From the NCBI GenBank assembly GCA_903923395.1, contig CAIXXM010000086.1:1-62545 (forward strand): a stretch of 62,545 bases of DNA, written 5' to 3'. Shown here in pieces: positions 8,877 to 17,306 of this stretch (its first letter is position 1; each line of letters starts with the position of its first letter). Made by a program: the position numbers and the translations under genes. This DNA is from an uncultured Acidobacteriia bacterium. Lineage in GTDB: Bacteria > Acidobacteriota > Terriglobia > Bryobacterales > Bryobacteraceae. A model generated the notes under the pieces. The model was given only the letters and a program-made list of their open reading frames with translations, did not search any database and was not told the DNA's origin.

Positions 8877-10133
8877 CTAGACAAAGACCGTCGAGATATC
8901 CACTGGCGAGCGCAGGCCTTCCACCACCACAATGCCTGTTTCCGTTACGTGGTAATGCTTCTTGTCCTGCTCCAGGTCATACCCGATCACAGTATCCGGC
9001 GGCACCTTCACGTTCTTATCGAGAATCGCATTGCGGAGTTTTGCGCGGCGGCCGATATCACAGTTGTCCAGAATGACGCAGTTCTCCACCGTGGCCCCGG
9101 CATGCACCTTCACGCCGCGTCCAAGAATGGATTCCTTGACGCTGCCGCCCGAAAGGATGCAGCCTCCGGAGACGATGCTGTCAATCGCTTCACCCCGGCG
9201 GTTGTTTTCGTCGAAAGCAAACTTGGCTGGCGGGTCGGGATAGCTGGATGTCCGCAGTGGCCATTGCCGGTTGTAGAGATTCAGCGCGGGCTTCACGGAG
9301 CGAAGATCCATGTTGGCTTCGAAATACGCTTCGATGGTACCGACGTCGCGCCAGTACACGGGCTGGTCCCCTGGCTCGCCAGGGATCTTGTTGCTCTGGT
9401 AGTCGTAGGCATAAATGGCCTGCTGGTCCGCTACCAGTTTGGGCAGGATGTCCCGCCCGAAATCGTGCGTGCTGTCCACATTGGCGGCATCTTCCTTGAG
9501 CGCCTGCAGCAGAGTCCGCGTGGAGAAGATGTAATTCCCCATGGAAGCGAAGACTTCATTGGGGTTTCCGGGAATTGTCGGTGCGTCCGGGTTCTTTTCA
9601 TGGAACGCACGGATGCGGTTTTCCTCGTCGCACTCGATCACGCCGAATTCGTGGGCATGTTTTTTGTCGACCGGAATAGCCGCGATGGTACAGGCAGCGT
9701 TGAGATTCTCGTGGAACTCCACCATGTGAGCCACGTTCATACGGTAGATGTGATCAGCGCCGAAGATCGCCACCACGTGTGGATCGGCCTGCTCGATCAG
9801 GTTGATGTTCTGGTAGATCGCGTCAGCCGTGCCCTGATACCAGGTTTCCCCGGGAGAGCGCATCTGCGCCGGCACCGGGATGATGAACTGGTTTTTCAGC
9901 AAGCCGCCAAATTGCCAGCCTTCGCTTAAGTGCTGCAGCAGGCTCTGGCTGCGAAACTGTGTCAGCACGTAGATCGAATAGATCCCGGAGTTGATGAAAT
10001 TACTGAGAACGAAGTCTACGATCCGATACTTGCCGCCAAATGGCACGGCCGGCTTGGCGCGTTCTTTCGTTAAAGGATAGAGCCGGGTTCCCTTGCCGCC
10101 GGCCAGAATGAGTCCAAGCACCCGCAATCGCAT
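8877..10133 (-). CDS. glgC: Glucose-1-phosphate adenylyltransferase
   Basis: Catalyses ATP plus glucose-1-phosphate to ADP-glucose, the committed step of bacterial glycogen synthesis. The 418-residue protein starts with the nucleotidyltransferase signature GLILAGGKGTRLYPLTKERA and carries KPAVPFGGKYRIVDFVLSN. A left-handed beta-helix tail is indicated by hexapeptide-like repeats (GCILSGGSVKESILGRGVKV). I chose the internal ATG giving MRLRVLGL because the upstream extension to 10172 is cysteine-rich and unlike the family. No other glycogen gene is adjacent. Confidence 0.93.
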   Translation of the reverse strand: MRLRVLGLILAGGKGTRLYPLTKERAKPAVPFGGKYRIVDFVLSNFINSGIYSIYVLTQFRSQSLLQHLSEGWQFGGLLKNQFIIPVPAQMRSPGETWYQGTADAIYQNINLIEQADPHVVAIFGADHIYRMNVAHMVEFHENLNAACTIAAIPVDKKHAHEFGVIECDEENRIRAFHEKNPDAPTIPGNPNEVFASMGNYIFSTRTLLQALKEDAANVDSTHDFGRDILPKLVADQQAIYAYDYQSNKIPGEPGDQPVYWRDVGTIEAYFEANMDLRSVKPALNLYNRQWPLRTSSYPDPPAKFAFDENNRRGEAIDSIVSGGCILSGGSVKESILGRGVKVHAGATVENCVILDNCDIGRRAKLRNAILDKNVKVPPDTVIGYDLEQDKKHYHVTETGIVVVEGLRSPVDISTVFV

Positions 10134-10204
10134 GTCGCAGCCATTGTGACAACACCCGTATGCAAACCGCAAGGAGATTCTAAAGGTATGGTAATTTCAC
10201 CGGT

Positions 10205-10543
10205 ATGAAACGTTTGTGGATTGCCGCGGGGTTATGTGCTGCCTATGTTGCAGGACGGGCTGATGTCTCCCGGGACCTTCGCCTGGAAAACGCAAGGGTC
10301 AAGGTGACCGAACTGGATTACGAGCCCGGCAAGCCGCGCGAGAAGTCCATCCGGCCCTCCGATCAGGTCATCGTCTTTCTGGATGATTGCCGCTACGAAC
10401 GGATCGACCCCGACACCGGCATGAAGACAACCCGCGAACGAAAATCCGGCGATGTGATCTGGCACAACAAGGGCGAAGCTGCACCAGTGCTGACCAATAC
10501 AGGGAACAAGACTTACCGGACGCTTGTCATTGAATTGAAGTAG
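10205..10543 (+). CDS. Small secreted cupin-like protein
   Basis: A 112-residue protein with a short N-terminal signal-like segment (MKRLWIAAGLCAAYVAGRAD). The body is compatible with a small cupin barrel (VKVTELDYEPGK, then SGDVIWHNKGEAAPVLTNTG). The usual metal-binding histidine cluster is mostly missing, with a single WHN histidine, so an enzymatic role is doubtful. It is divergent from glgC and stands alone. Its stop codon lies inside a 28-bp sequence repeated elsewhere in the window. Confidence 0.65.
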   Translation: MKRLWIAAGLCAAYVAGRADVSRDLRLENARVKVTELDYEPGKPREKSIRPSDQVIVFLDDCRYERIDPDTGMKTTRERKSGDVIWHNKGEAAPVLTNTGNKTYRTLVIELK

Positions 10544-10567
10544 CGCACAGACCGCCGTTCGCGGCAC
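10540..10567. repeat. Dispersed 28-bp repeat, copy 1
   Basis: A 28-bp stretch beginning GTAGCGCACAG and ending CGTTCGCGGCAC recurs at 34556-34583 with only two differences. This copy includes the TAG stop of the cupin-like gene. The other copy abuts a decayed RidA fragment. It looks like an intergenic repeat family, seen here only twice. Confidence 0.6.
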
Positions 10568-10607
10568 CAATCGAATCACGGAACTGACCAGCCGAAAACT
10601 TGGGTTG

Positions 10608-11009
10608 CTACGCGTTGAGCGTGCTCTGCGAAACCGTAATAGTAGCGTGACGCTTCAGGATGACTGGCAGATTGGTGGCGAATACGCTGCGTGCCACAAC
10701 CATGTCACAACCAGCATTCTGCGCCTTGATCTTCAAGTCAGTGTTCACGTGCGAAACGAAGCCAACGGTGCTGATGCGCTTGGTGGCGGGGTCCGCCTTG
10801 ATCTTTTCAATCAGGCTGACGTGATCCACCGCATCATAGTTCAGATCAAAGAAGACCACTGATGGCTTGTCTTTGAGCTTCTCCATCAGAGTTTCGCCAT
10901 CTTTGACGAACTCCACCTGCATCGCGAACTTTTTGGCTGTGTCGGAAATCTTGACCGAGAAAAACAGGTCGGTCATGACTGCCAGGATCTTTTTCACCTG
11001 TGCGGGCAT
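10608..11009 (-). CDS. Stand-alone receiver-like (CheY-fold) protein
   Basis: A 133-residue single domain resembling a response-regulator receiver. The segment PSVVFFDLNYD ends the third strand and holds a candidate phosphoacceptor Asp. A STVGFVSHV strand supplies a Ser in place of the usual Thr/Ser switch. The conserved C-terminal Lys of CheY proteins appears to be absent (GCDMVVARSVF), and the early acidic pair is replaced by MTD. It may be a pseudo-receiver. No histidine kinase is adjacent. Confidence 0.6.
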   Translation of the reverse strand: MPAQVKKILAVMTDLFFSVKISDTAKKFAMQVEFVKDGETLMEKLKDKPSVVFFDLNYDAVDHVSLIEKIKADPATKRISTVGFVSHVNTDLKIKAQNAGCDMVVARSVFATNLPVILKRHATITVSQSTLNA

Positions 11010-11071
11010 TTGTTATCAGTTTGTGGGAGAAATCCGATGGTAGCGCGTCGGCTCAACCACACGCAACCGGG

Positions 11072-11665
11072 CTACTTCCGGTTGCCTTCCGCGATCGTCT
11101 TCTCGAGGATCTGCCGCAGGTTCTTATCCTGATCGCCGGTGAACACCGGATCATCGCCCTGCACAATCGTCCGGATCATACCGTTTTTATCGATAAACAC
11201 CAGCGCCGGCATCATGAGGTTGTCATCGACAGGCAGATCGAGGAATTTCATCAGGTAACGGCGGTCGTCATACCCGACTGGAAATGCTGGATGGAACTGC
11301 TTGTCGAAATCGCCCAAATGCAGCGACGCCATATCCTCAATCGCGGACCCCAACACTTGCACTCCCTTCGCGGCGTAGTCCTTTTGGATGGCGTTGAGGA
11401 TGCCGGTGGTCTTCTGGCAGTGCTGGCAGTAAGTGAGGATGAAGGCGACGAGCAGCGTCTTGCCCTGGTACTGGCTCAGCCAGGTGTACTTCTCCGGTCC
11501 GGTCTGTATGGCGAAGTCGCCAGCTTTTCTGGGCAGTCCGGCGGCCCCGAGAAGAAGGGCGGAAGCAACTAAGAGGGCGGCAATTCGGTTTCGCACGCCT
11601 AATTTTCGCACGGGAAGATCAGGATTGTTTCGGTGCTTCCGCGGAGAAGGCTTTGGTGCGGCCAT
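11072..11665 (-). CDS. TlpA/redoxin-like thiol protein
   Basis: A 197-residue predicted membrane-anchored or exported thioredoxin-fold protein. A basic N-terminus precedes a hydrophobic segment (IAALLVASALLLGAAGL). The thioredoxin-like domain has CQHC as a CxxC motif after LLVAFILTY, and a FIDKNGMIRTIV strand typical of TlpA/SCO-like proteins. The likely role is thiol-disulfide exchange or peroxide reduction outside the cytoplasm. An alternative GTG start near 11596 would place the signal segment at the very N-terminus. Confidence 0.78.
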   Translation of the reverse strand: MAAPKPSPRKHRNNPDLPVRKLGVRNRIAALLVASALLLGAAGLPRKAGDFAIQTGPEKYTWLSQYQGKTLLVAFILTYCQHCQKTTGILNAIQKDYAAKGVQVLGSAIEDMASLHLGDFDKQFHPAFPVGYDDRRYLMKFLDLPVDDNLMMPALVFIDKNGMIRTIVQGDDPVFTGDQDKNLRQILEKTIAEGNRK

Positions 11666-12053
11666 GGACTGGATCGTGGCGGCCTACGTGGCACGCCTGC
11701 GCGGGTGGGTCACGTTCGCTGTCAAGATTTTTTCTGAACGGAATCAATAGTTTCCAGAGAACTGTGCCGAAGTTCCCGCCTTCCGGCGAATAGCTTGAAG
11801 GTGGCCCAGGGCAGCTTTCATGGCAACCCGGCCAGAACGGATAGACGGTCATGGATAACCCCATCATCATCATCATCATCAATTCCGTTCTGTGATGTAA
11901 CCCAACACCCGACGCGTGCACAGACGCGTACCACCAACCCAACGCCGGAAATACTACCGGCACCCGCCAAGAGCGGTCCAGGTCTGGTAGACTTCGAATG
12001 GCGGCACAGCTTGCAACCGCAGGCTGTCCATTCGAAGTCCGCCAGCCAGTCTC
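11666..12053. other. 388-bp intergenic region with repeats and palindromes
   Basis: This gap between the divergent TlpA-like gene and the CHAT gene holds a short (ATC)n run near 11862-11880 and a symmetric pair ACGCGT-GCACAG-ACGCGT at 11912-11929. The long hairpin at 11990-12039 is listed separately. No credible gene was found in it. The reading frames crossing it lack start signals and protein-like composition. Confidence 0.5.
11990..12039 (+). promoter_or_regulatory. Strong two-tier hairpin in the CHAT gene leader
   Basis: Perfect 12-bp arms GACTTCGAATGG (11990-12001) and CCATTCGAAGTC (12028-12039) enclose a second stem ACAGC/GCTGT (12006-12010 with 12023-12027). The structure ends 14 bp before the GTG start of the CHAT gene. 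It has no T-tract, so it is not a standard intrinsic terminator. It could be a leader control element or a palindromic protein site. That role is inferred from position. Confidence 0.65.
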
Positions 12054-14426
12054 GTGTTCTCATTCACGAAGTTTGGCGCGGTCACTGGTTCCGCATTGAC
12101 CGTGTTGGCGCTCGTTAGCATTTCCTGGCGCCCAGCTCTTTCTTCTGACATCACCACCCCGAAAGCCGTCGAGCGGTTTGAGGCACAGTACACCCGCGCG
12201 CTCAAACTCTGGTCGGCATCGCAATACGTCGAGGCAGGCATTGTTTCTGCACGGGCGGCGAAATACGCCGAGCAGCAGAAACTATACCGGCAGGCAGCCA
12301 AAGGCTGGCACCTTTCCGCTTCGTGTTCACTCATTGACCTGCGTCTCAAAGATTCACTGAATCAGTTCCAGCATGGGATGGAATTCGCCAAAATCTCAAA
12401 TAACCGGTCATTGGAGGTTGCTTATCACGCCAACATTGCCGCTGTGTACCATCATCTTGGGAACGCCCCAGCGGCGCTGCTCTCGGCGACGCAGGGCTTG
12501 GCGGCGGTCGACACGGGTACCCCTCCCGCCTATGCGCCCGCACTGAAACTTCAATACGCGCACACCTTGGCCGTGTTGCACCGGTTTGGGCAGGCGCTGC
12601 CCGCTTTTCGTGAAGCAATCACAGCATTGGAAGAGAATGGCGACTATCGAAATGAGCGCTTGAGCTGGGAACTCTATGGCTCAGCCGCACTCGATGCCGG
12701 GGACTTTCGCCTGGCCGAAAAGGCGCTGAGCCGGGCAGTCTATTTGGCGGGAATCTACCGGATTGATGACTACTCCGGAGTGTTGTCCAAGTTGGCAAGG
12801 CTGAGAGAGCTGAACGGACAGCCAGGACAAGCCCGCAGCCTCTATGACGCGGCCGTCCGTTCCACTCCGGCAGCAAATCCCCGGTGGCTCGCCTACGCCG
12901 ACCGTGGCACATTCCGGCTGGCGCAGAACGATCTGCGCGGGGCTTACTCCGATTTCCAGTCCGCCCGGTCGCTGGTCCACGTTCTCCGTGAGGAAGTTGT
13001 TCCCAATGACCAAGGCAGGGTCCATTTGGAAAACGGACTTGCCAGAGTGGCAGATGGCTTCATTGATGCGGGCAACCGGCTGGCACTCTCCGCCGGCGGC
13101 CAGGAGTATGTCGCGGAGACGTTTGATGCCGCGGAACATTACCGCTCCCTCACGCTCGCAGCACTCACACCCGAAACAGCAGATTGGCGCAGTCGCCTGC
13201 CCACCGAGTACTGGGATTTGCTGAGCCAATTCCGGGCACTGCAAAGGGAGGCTTATTCCTCCAATAGTTCCGCCGCACGGTCCAAAGCCGACGCTTTGCA
13301 ACTTCGTCTCAGCCGGCTCGAAGCGGATTCCGGCAATGACCGCAAGCTCTCTGCCAGTTCCGCACTGCAGTCTGTGCGCGAAGCCCTCGGGACGAACGAA
13401 GTCTTCCTGGGCTTCCACACTGGAGAACGGCAATCCTGGCTCTGGACGGTATACCAGGGCCGCGTGCGCGTCTACGCACTCCCCCCTGCCGGACAACTAG
13501 AGAAACTTGTGGGCCAGTTCCGCGAGTCCGTTCGCCAATCGAGCGGCTACCGGGAGACCGGCAACCAGCTCTTCCAAGCCCTCTTCGATCAACTGCCGAA
13601 GGAAATACTGCAGGCGCGGCGCTGGCTTCTGGAACCGGACGGGCCACTCTTTGACCTTCCGTTCGCCGCTCTCCCCGCGCAAGACGGCGAAGGCTTCCTC
13701 TGTGAACGGGTCGCGCTGCAGTTTTCACCCGGTGCCAGCCTACTCCGCAAAGGAAAGAGCCTCGCCAACGCGACCTTTCTGGGCATCGCCGACCCGGTTT
13801 ACAACGCAGCCGATCCGCGTTTTCATGGCAAGTCAGGAAAGGCGGCGCTGGTGCTGCCGCGCCTACCCGCAAGTTCTGGTGAAGTCAATGCCTGCTCCCG
13901 GCTCTGGCCCGGCCCCGGTACCAGGGTGCTCGCGGGTCCAGACGCCACGAATACCAATCTACTTGCGGCGCTCAAACGGAATCCGGAGATCGTCCACTTT
14001 GCAACCCACATCATTTCAGCCCCGGGCGAATACCGCTCCGGCTTGATCGCGCTCAGCCTGGACGGCAAAGGGGATATGGATCTGCTCGGACCCACCGAAA
14101 TCATCGCACGGCGGCTGGATGCCGAACTGGTGGTGATGAATGGCTGCCAGTCCGCGCAGGCCCAGAAGGTGCCGGGTTCCGGACTCATGGGCTTAACCCG
14201 GGCCTGGATCGCGTCCGGCGTCAACAACGTGCTGGCCACGCAGTGGGATGTGGCCGATGGAGACAGCCAGGCTCTTCTCACCGCTTTCTATTCCGCCCTG
14301 CGGGAACAACCGGCCGAAAGTCCCGCTTATGCATTACAACGCGCACGGGTAGCGCTACTGAGTGACCCGGAATTCAGAAAAAGGCCATCCACGTGGGCAG
14401 CGTATTTCCTATTGTCGAGGACATAA
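12054..14426 (+). CDS. CHAT-domain caspase-like protease with TPR-like region
   Basis: A 790-residue protein. The N-terminus carries a signal-like hydrophobic stretch. Helical TPR-like repeats span about 40-330, followed by a linker. A C-terminal CHAT peptidase domain has the catalytic dyad: His652 in HFATH and Cys698 in NGCQSA. CHAT proteins are caspase/separase-like cysteine proteases. The GTG start is the first possible start after an in-frame stop at 11988, but no Shine-Dalgarno sequence is visible. The 3' end overlaps an ECF sigma gene by 34 bp, and an anti-sigma-like gene follows. The protease may therefore act in, or be controlled by, that sigma pathway, which is inference. The substrate is unknown. 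Confidence 0.88.
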   Translation: MFSFTKFGAVTGSALTVLALVSISWRPALSSDITTPKAVERFEAQYTRALKLWSASQYVEAGIVSARAAKYAEQQKLYRQAAKGWHLSASCSLIDLRLKDSLNQFQHGMEFAKISNNRSLEVAYHANIAAVYHHLGNAPAALLSATQGLAAVDTGTPPAYAPALKLQYAHTLAVLHRFGQALPAFREAITALEENGDYRNERLSWELYGSAALDAGDFRLAEKALSRAVYLAGIYRIDDYSGVLSKLARLRELNGQPGQARSLYDAAVRSTPAANPRWLAYADRGTFRLAQNDLRGAYSDFQSARSLVHVLREEVVPNDQGRVHLENGLARVADGFIDAGNRLALSAGGQEYVAETFDAAEHYRSLTLAALTPETADWRSRLPTEYWDLLSQFRALQREAYSSNSSAARSKADALQLRLSRLEADSGNDRKLSASSALQSVREALGTNEVFLGFHTGERQSWLWTVYQGRVRVYALPPAGQLEKLVGQFRESVRQSSGYRETGNQLFQALFDQLPKEILQARRWLLEPDGPLFDLPFAALPAQDGEGFLCERVALQFSPGASLLRKGKSLANATFLGIADPVYNAADPRFHGKSGKAALVLPRLPASSGEVNACSRLWPGPGTRVLAGPDATNTNLLAALKRNPEIVHFATHIISAPGEYRSGLIALSLDGKGDMDLLGPTEIIARRLDAELVVMNGCQSAQAQKVPGSGLMGLTRAWIASGVNNVLATQWDVADGDSQALLTAFYSALREQPAESPAYALQRARVALLSDPEFRKRPSTWAAYFLLSRT

Positions 14427-15112
14427 ATATCCGTCCGGCACTGGTACCATCTCAAGCAGTGCCGAATCAGGACGAATTCGACTTCGCGGATTCCTCCGGC
14501 GAAGAAGAGAGCGCAGCGGAAGCGCCGCTTTCTCCGGAATGGGGGGACATCGTCACACGTGTGTCCGCGGGAGACCCGACTGGACTCGGAGACCTCTACG
14601 CAATCTTCGGCAAAGGCGTCCGCTGGATGTTCATGCGCCAACTGGGCGCGGAAGAACTCGAAGACCGCGTCCATGATTGCTTCATCATCGTTGCGCAAGC
14701 CATTCAGAATGGCGAATTGCGGGAACCCGAACGCCTGATGGGCTATGTCCGGACCATCGTCAAGCGGCAAATCGCTGCCCATATCGAAGGCATGGTCCAC
14801 CGCCGCCGCACCGAAGCCGATTTCGAAGACACCATGCCGGGCTTGTCTGACTTTTCCGACGACCCGGAGCAGGTTCTCTGGGAACAGCAGCGTGCAGAGA
14901 TCGCCCGCCGTGTCCTGAAGGGAATTCCGAAGCGCGACAGGGAGATCCTCCGCCGCTTTTACGTCGATGAACAATCGCAGGATCAGATCTGCAGCGAGAT
15001 GAACCTCAGCTACAATCAGTTCCGGTTGATGAAATCGCGCGCGAAGAAGCGGTTTGGTGAAATGGGCAAGCGCCTTGCTTTGGGGATAGGCCGCCGCCTG
15101 GGCGGAAAGTAG
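14393..15112 (+). CDS. ECF-type RNA polymerase sigma factor
   Basis: A 239-residue sigma-70 family protein. An acidic, probably disordered leader of about 50 residues precedes the region-2-like segment (GDLYAIFGKGVRWMFMRQLG and onward). The region-4 helix-turn-helix follows (IPKRDREILRRFYVDEQSQD, then YNQFRLMKSRAKKRF). The start is a GTG inside the CHAT gene, because no ATG precedes region 2. It probably directs polymerase to a small regulon that may include this operon. An anti-sigma-like gene follows 83 bp downstream. Confidence 0.86.
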   Translation: MGSVFPIVEDINIRPALVPSQAVPNQDEFDFADSSGEEESAAEAPLSPEWGDIVTRVSAGDPTGLGDLYAIFGKGVRWMFMRQLGAEELEDRVHDCFIIVAQAIQNGELREPERLMGYVRTIVKRQIAAHIEGMVHRRRTEADFEDTMPGLSDFSDDPEQVLWEQQRAEIARRVLKGIPKRDREILRRFYVDEQSQDQICSEMNLSYNQFRLMKSRAKKRFGEMGKRLALGIGRRLGGK

Positions 15113-15195
15113 TACCCCCAAGATTTTTGCGGAGTAGTTGAAATTCTGATGAGAATTTTCCGCCGGACGCCCCACTAAACAACCAAGGAGCGTTT

Positions 15196-15804
15196 GTGAA
15201 GTACTCAAGACATGGCACCAGCGAGCAACTGGAGCTGTATGTCCTGGGAAGATTGGACCCAGGAGACAGCGACAAGCTCGAAGAACACCTGCTCGTCTGT
15301 GAAACCTGCCAAAAACAGGCAGATCAGATGCGGCATTTCGCCCTTGGCATGCGCGAAGCACTGCTCGAAGAACCGGTTTATCAGGAAAAGCCTGCAACAG
15401 ACTGGTTCGGTTGGCTGCGGCAGCCTTCGTTTGCGTTCGCCACGGGATTTACCCTCGTATTTTTGATTGTTCTGGGCGTGGTGTATACCCGCTCTGGGAG
15501 CCGGGATTTGTTGCCGGCTGCTGCCATCCAGCTCACTGCCATGCGCGGTGAGAAGACTGGTGCGCCGCGTGCGAAACAACTCGACATCACCCTGCTGGAT
15601 GCCCCGTCCGGCCGGGATCCCTACAAGGTGGAACTGGTGGACGCGACCGGTCACAACATGTGGACCGGCTCCGGCCAGACCTCGGAAAAGGGAACCCGCG
15701 TATCCATCCCCGTCGCCTCGGCCGACCCCGGCGACTACTTCCTGCGGCTTTACGGGCAGGACGGCACATTGATTCATGAGTACGGTCTTCGGATCGGCAA
15801 GTAG
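15196..15804 (+). CDS. Anti-sigma-like protein with zinc-finger and transmembrane segment
   Basis: A 202-residue single-pass membrane protein. The N-terminal domain carries the zf-HC2 pattern H31-x3-C35-x2-C38 typical of ZAS anti-sigma factors. A transmembrane helix lies at about 76-95. The extracytoplasmic part ends with a beta-rich domain (DPGDYFLRLYGQDGTLIHEY). The GTG start has AAGGAG 5 bp upstream. Position after the ECF sigma gene supports a role as its membrane-bound antagonist. The outer domain could be the signal sensor. Confidence 0.82.
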   Translation: MKYSRHGTSEQLELYVLGRLDPGDSDKLEEHLLVCETCQKQADQMRHFALGMREALLEEPVYQEKPATDWFGWLRQPSFAFATGFTLVFLIVLGVVYTRSGSRDLLPAAAIQLTAMRGEKTGAPRAKQLDITLLDAPSGRDPYKVELVDATGHNMWTGSGQTSEKGTRVSIPVASADPGDYFLRLYGQDGTLIHEYGLRIGK

Positions 15805-15834
15805 CTGGTAATTCCGGCGTTCGTTCAAAAGGCA

Positions 15835-16359
15835 ATGGCAACTACAACTTCCACCGCCGTTCAGGTCATCCCCGCTGAGCTGATCGAACGCCGGATCTGT
15901 GTGATCCGGGGACAGAAAGTAATGCTCGACAGTGATTTGGCCGGGCTGTATCAGGTCCAGACTTTTCGCTTGAATGAAGCAGTGAAGCGCAACATCAACC
16001 GCTTCCCGCAAGATTTCATGCTCCAACTCACGCACGAAGAGGTGGAATCTTTGACATCGCAAATTGCGATATCAAAACCCGGCAGAGGCGGAAGACGGTC
16101 ACTCCCTTACGCATTCACGGAACACGCCGTCGCGATGCTGTCTTCGGTTCTTTCGAGTGACAGGGCGGTGGAACTCAATATTCTCATCATCCGGGCGTTC
16201 GTCAGGCTTCGGGAGTATCTGGCCAGCCATGCGGATCTGGCGCAGAAAGTTGCCGAACACAGCGCCCATATCGATCACATCTATGACTGCCTGCACCAGT
16301 TACAGGATCCGCCCCTGGAGCAGAAGCAGCGGATCGGCTTCATCGCAGAGATTCCTTAA
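15835..16359 (+). CDS. ORF6N domain protein
   Basis: A 174-residue protein. Residues about 10-95 match the ORF6N DNA-binding-like domain (VIRGQKVMLDSDLAGLYQVQ followed by NEAVKRNINRFPQDFMLQL). This domain is common in phage antirepressors and also in many chromosomal genes. A C-terminal coiled-coil-like stretch follows. No other phage gene is nearby. It starts 30 bp after the anti-sigma gene and overlaps the 3' end of the convergent winged-helix gene by 20 bp. Confidence 0.82.
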   Translation: MATTTSTAVQVIPAELIERRICVIRGQKVMLDSDLAGLYQVQTFRLNEAVKRNINRFPQDFMLQLTHEEVESLTSQIAISKPGRGGRRSLPYAFTEHAVAMLSSVLSSDRAVELNILIIRAFVRLREYLASHADLAQKVAEHSAHIDHIYDCLHQLQDPPLEQKQRIGFIAEIP

Positions 16360-16639
16360 GCTTCGCCCTGTAGTCTTCAAAGGCCTGCCGGCCGCTTGCG
16401 GTGAGCCGCAGCAGGGTGCGCGGCACTTTTCCACGGAAGGTCTTCTCCATCTGCAAATAACCCGCTTCTTCCAAACGGGTCAGATGGCTGGAAAGTGTGC
16501 CCTTGTTCATTTCTGTCTCATGAACCAGGTACCGGTAGTCGCACTCTTCCAAACCAGAAAGCAGAGCGACGATCATCAGGCGGCCCGGTTCGTGGATGAC
16601 GCGGTCGAGTTCCGCAATGGCCCGGAGCTGCCCGTTCAC
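16340..16639 (-). CDS. Small winged-helix transcriptional regulator
   Basis: A 99-residue regulator with a MarR/PadR-like winged helix: recognition region MNKGTLSSHLTRLEEAGYLQ and wing KTFRGKVPRTLLRLTASGR. I start it at a GTG that overlaps the stop of the upstream membrane-protein gene (GTGA), giving a length normal for this family. Longer readings into that gene are spurious. Genes of this type usually pair with an adjacent membrane protein and control their own promoter. A palindrome in the operon promoter fits that. Confidence 0.82.
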   Translation of the reverse strand: MNGQLRAIAELDRVIHEPGRLMIVALLSGLEECDYRYLVHETEMNKGTLSSHLTRLEEAGYLQMEKTFRGKVPRTLLRLTASGRQAFEDYRAKLKESLR

Positions 16640-17286
16640 TCGGCCCCCGCCGTCAAAGCCCTGGTGGCCCGCAAGTAAAGCCACAGAGTCACGAAGCCGG
16701 ATAGGAACCAGCCGCATGCCGTGAACAGCATAGCCGGGCGCGACCATTGTTCCACTCCACCAGGTACCAACGCAGCCATCAACACCAACCCCGCCAACAT
16801 TGCAGCCGCGGCGAAGGGCTTCCACGGCTGCCTGCTCCGATAGCGAATGGCAAACACGGCATAGGGAAACGCAAAAGCGGCCGCGAGCAAGATCCGCACC
16901 GCCAGTGAGGCTGTGTCGGACCGGCTCAATCCTGCCACGGAAGCAAGCAAGGCAGCGGCCACAGAGAGTCCAACCACGAACAAAACCCCATTCCTGAACT
17001 TCCCTGGCAAGGCGCGCCGTGGTGCAATGTAGCCGGTTCTGGGGTAGGTAATGTACTTTCGCACCATTCTCCTCAGCCATACCCCGAACAGCATCGGGAG
17101 GGTAATCACGCCCAGCATCGCCAGGAGATAGCCGGCAATGCCCGGGGGCAGGAACCGCATGAGTTCCGGCAGATAACAGATGCACGCAGTCCCGGTCAGC
17201 ATCAGACCGAAGTAGAGATCGAGTGTGCCATCCACGTTTTCGTAAAGCGCGGGACGGCGAATGATTTCCTGGAGCGGGTCAGACAT
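16636..17286 (-). CDS. Polytopic membrane protein paired with winged-helix regulator
   Basis: A 216-residue protein with about six hydrophobic segments, including DLYFGLMLTGTACICYLPEL near the N-terminus and a C-terminal pair. No enzymatic motif is recognised. The ATG giving MSDPLQEIIRR is chosen because AGGAGG lies upstream at the right distance. It is followed directly by the regulator gene with overlapping stop and start codons. Function is unknown. Confidence 0.78.
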   Translation of the reverse strand: MSDPLQEIIRRPALYENVDGTLDLYFGLMLTGTACICYLPELMRFLPPGIAGYLLAMLGVITLPMLFGVWLRRMVRKYITYPRTGYIAPRRALPGKFRNGVLFVVGLSVAAALLASVAGLSRSDTASLAVRILLAAAFAFPYAVFAIRYRSRQPWKPFAAAAMLAGLVLMAALVPGGVEQWSRPAMLFTACGWFLSGFVTLWLYLRATRALTAGAE

Positions 17287-17306
17287 GAGCGCCTCCTCTG
17301 CCAATA

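Noticed and set aside
15835-16359. Prophage remnant around the ORF6N gene
   Set aside because: Neighbours are ordinary chromosomal regulators and no phage structural, lysis or integrase gene is near.
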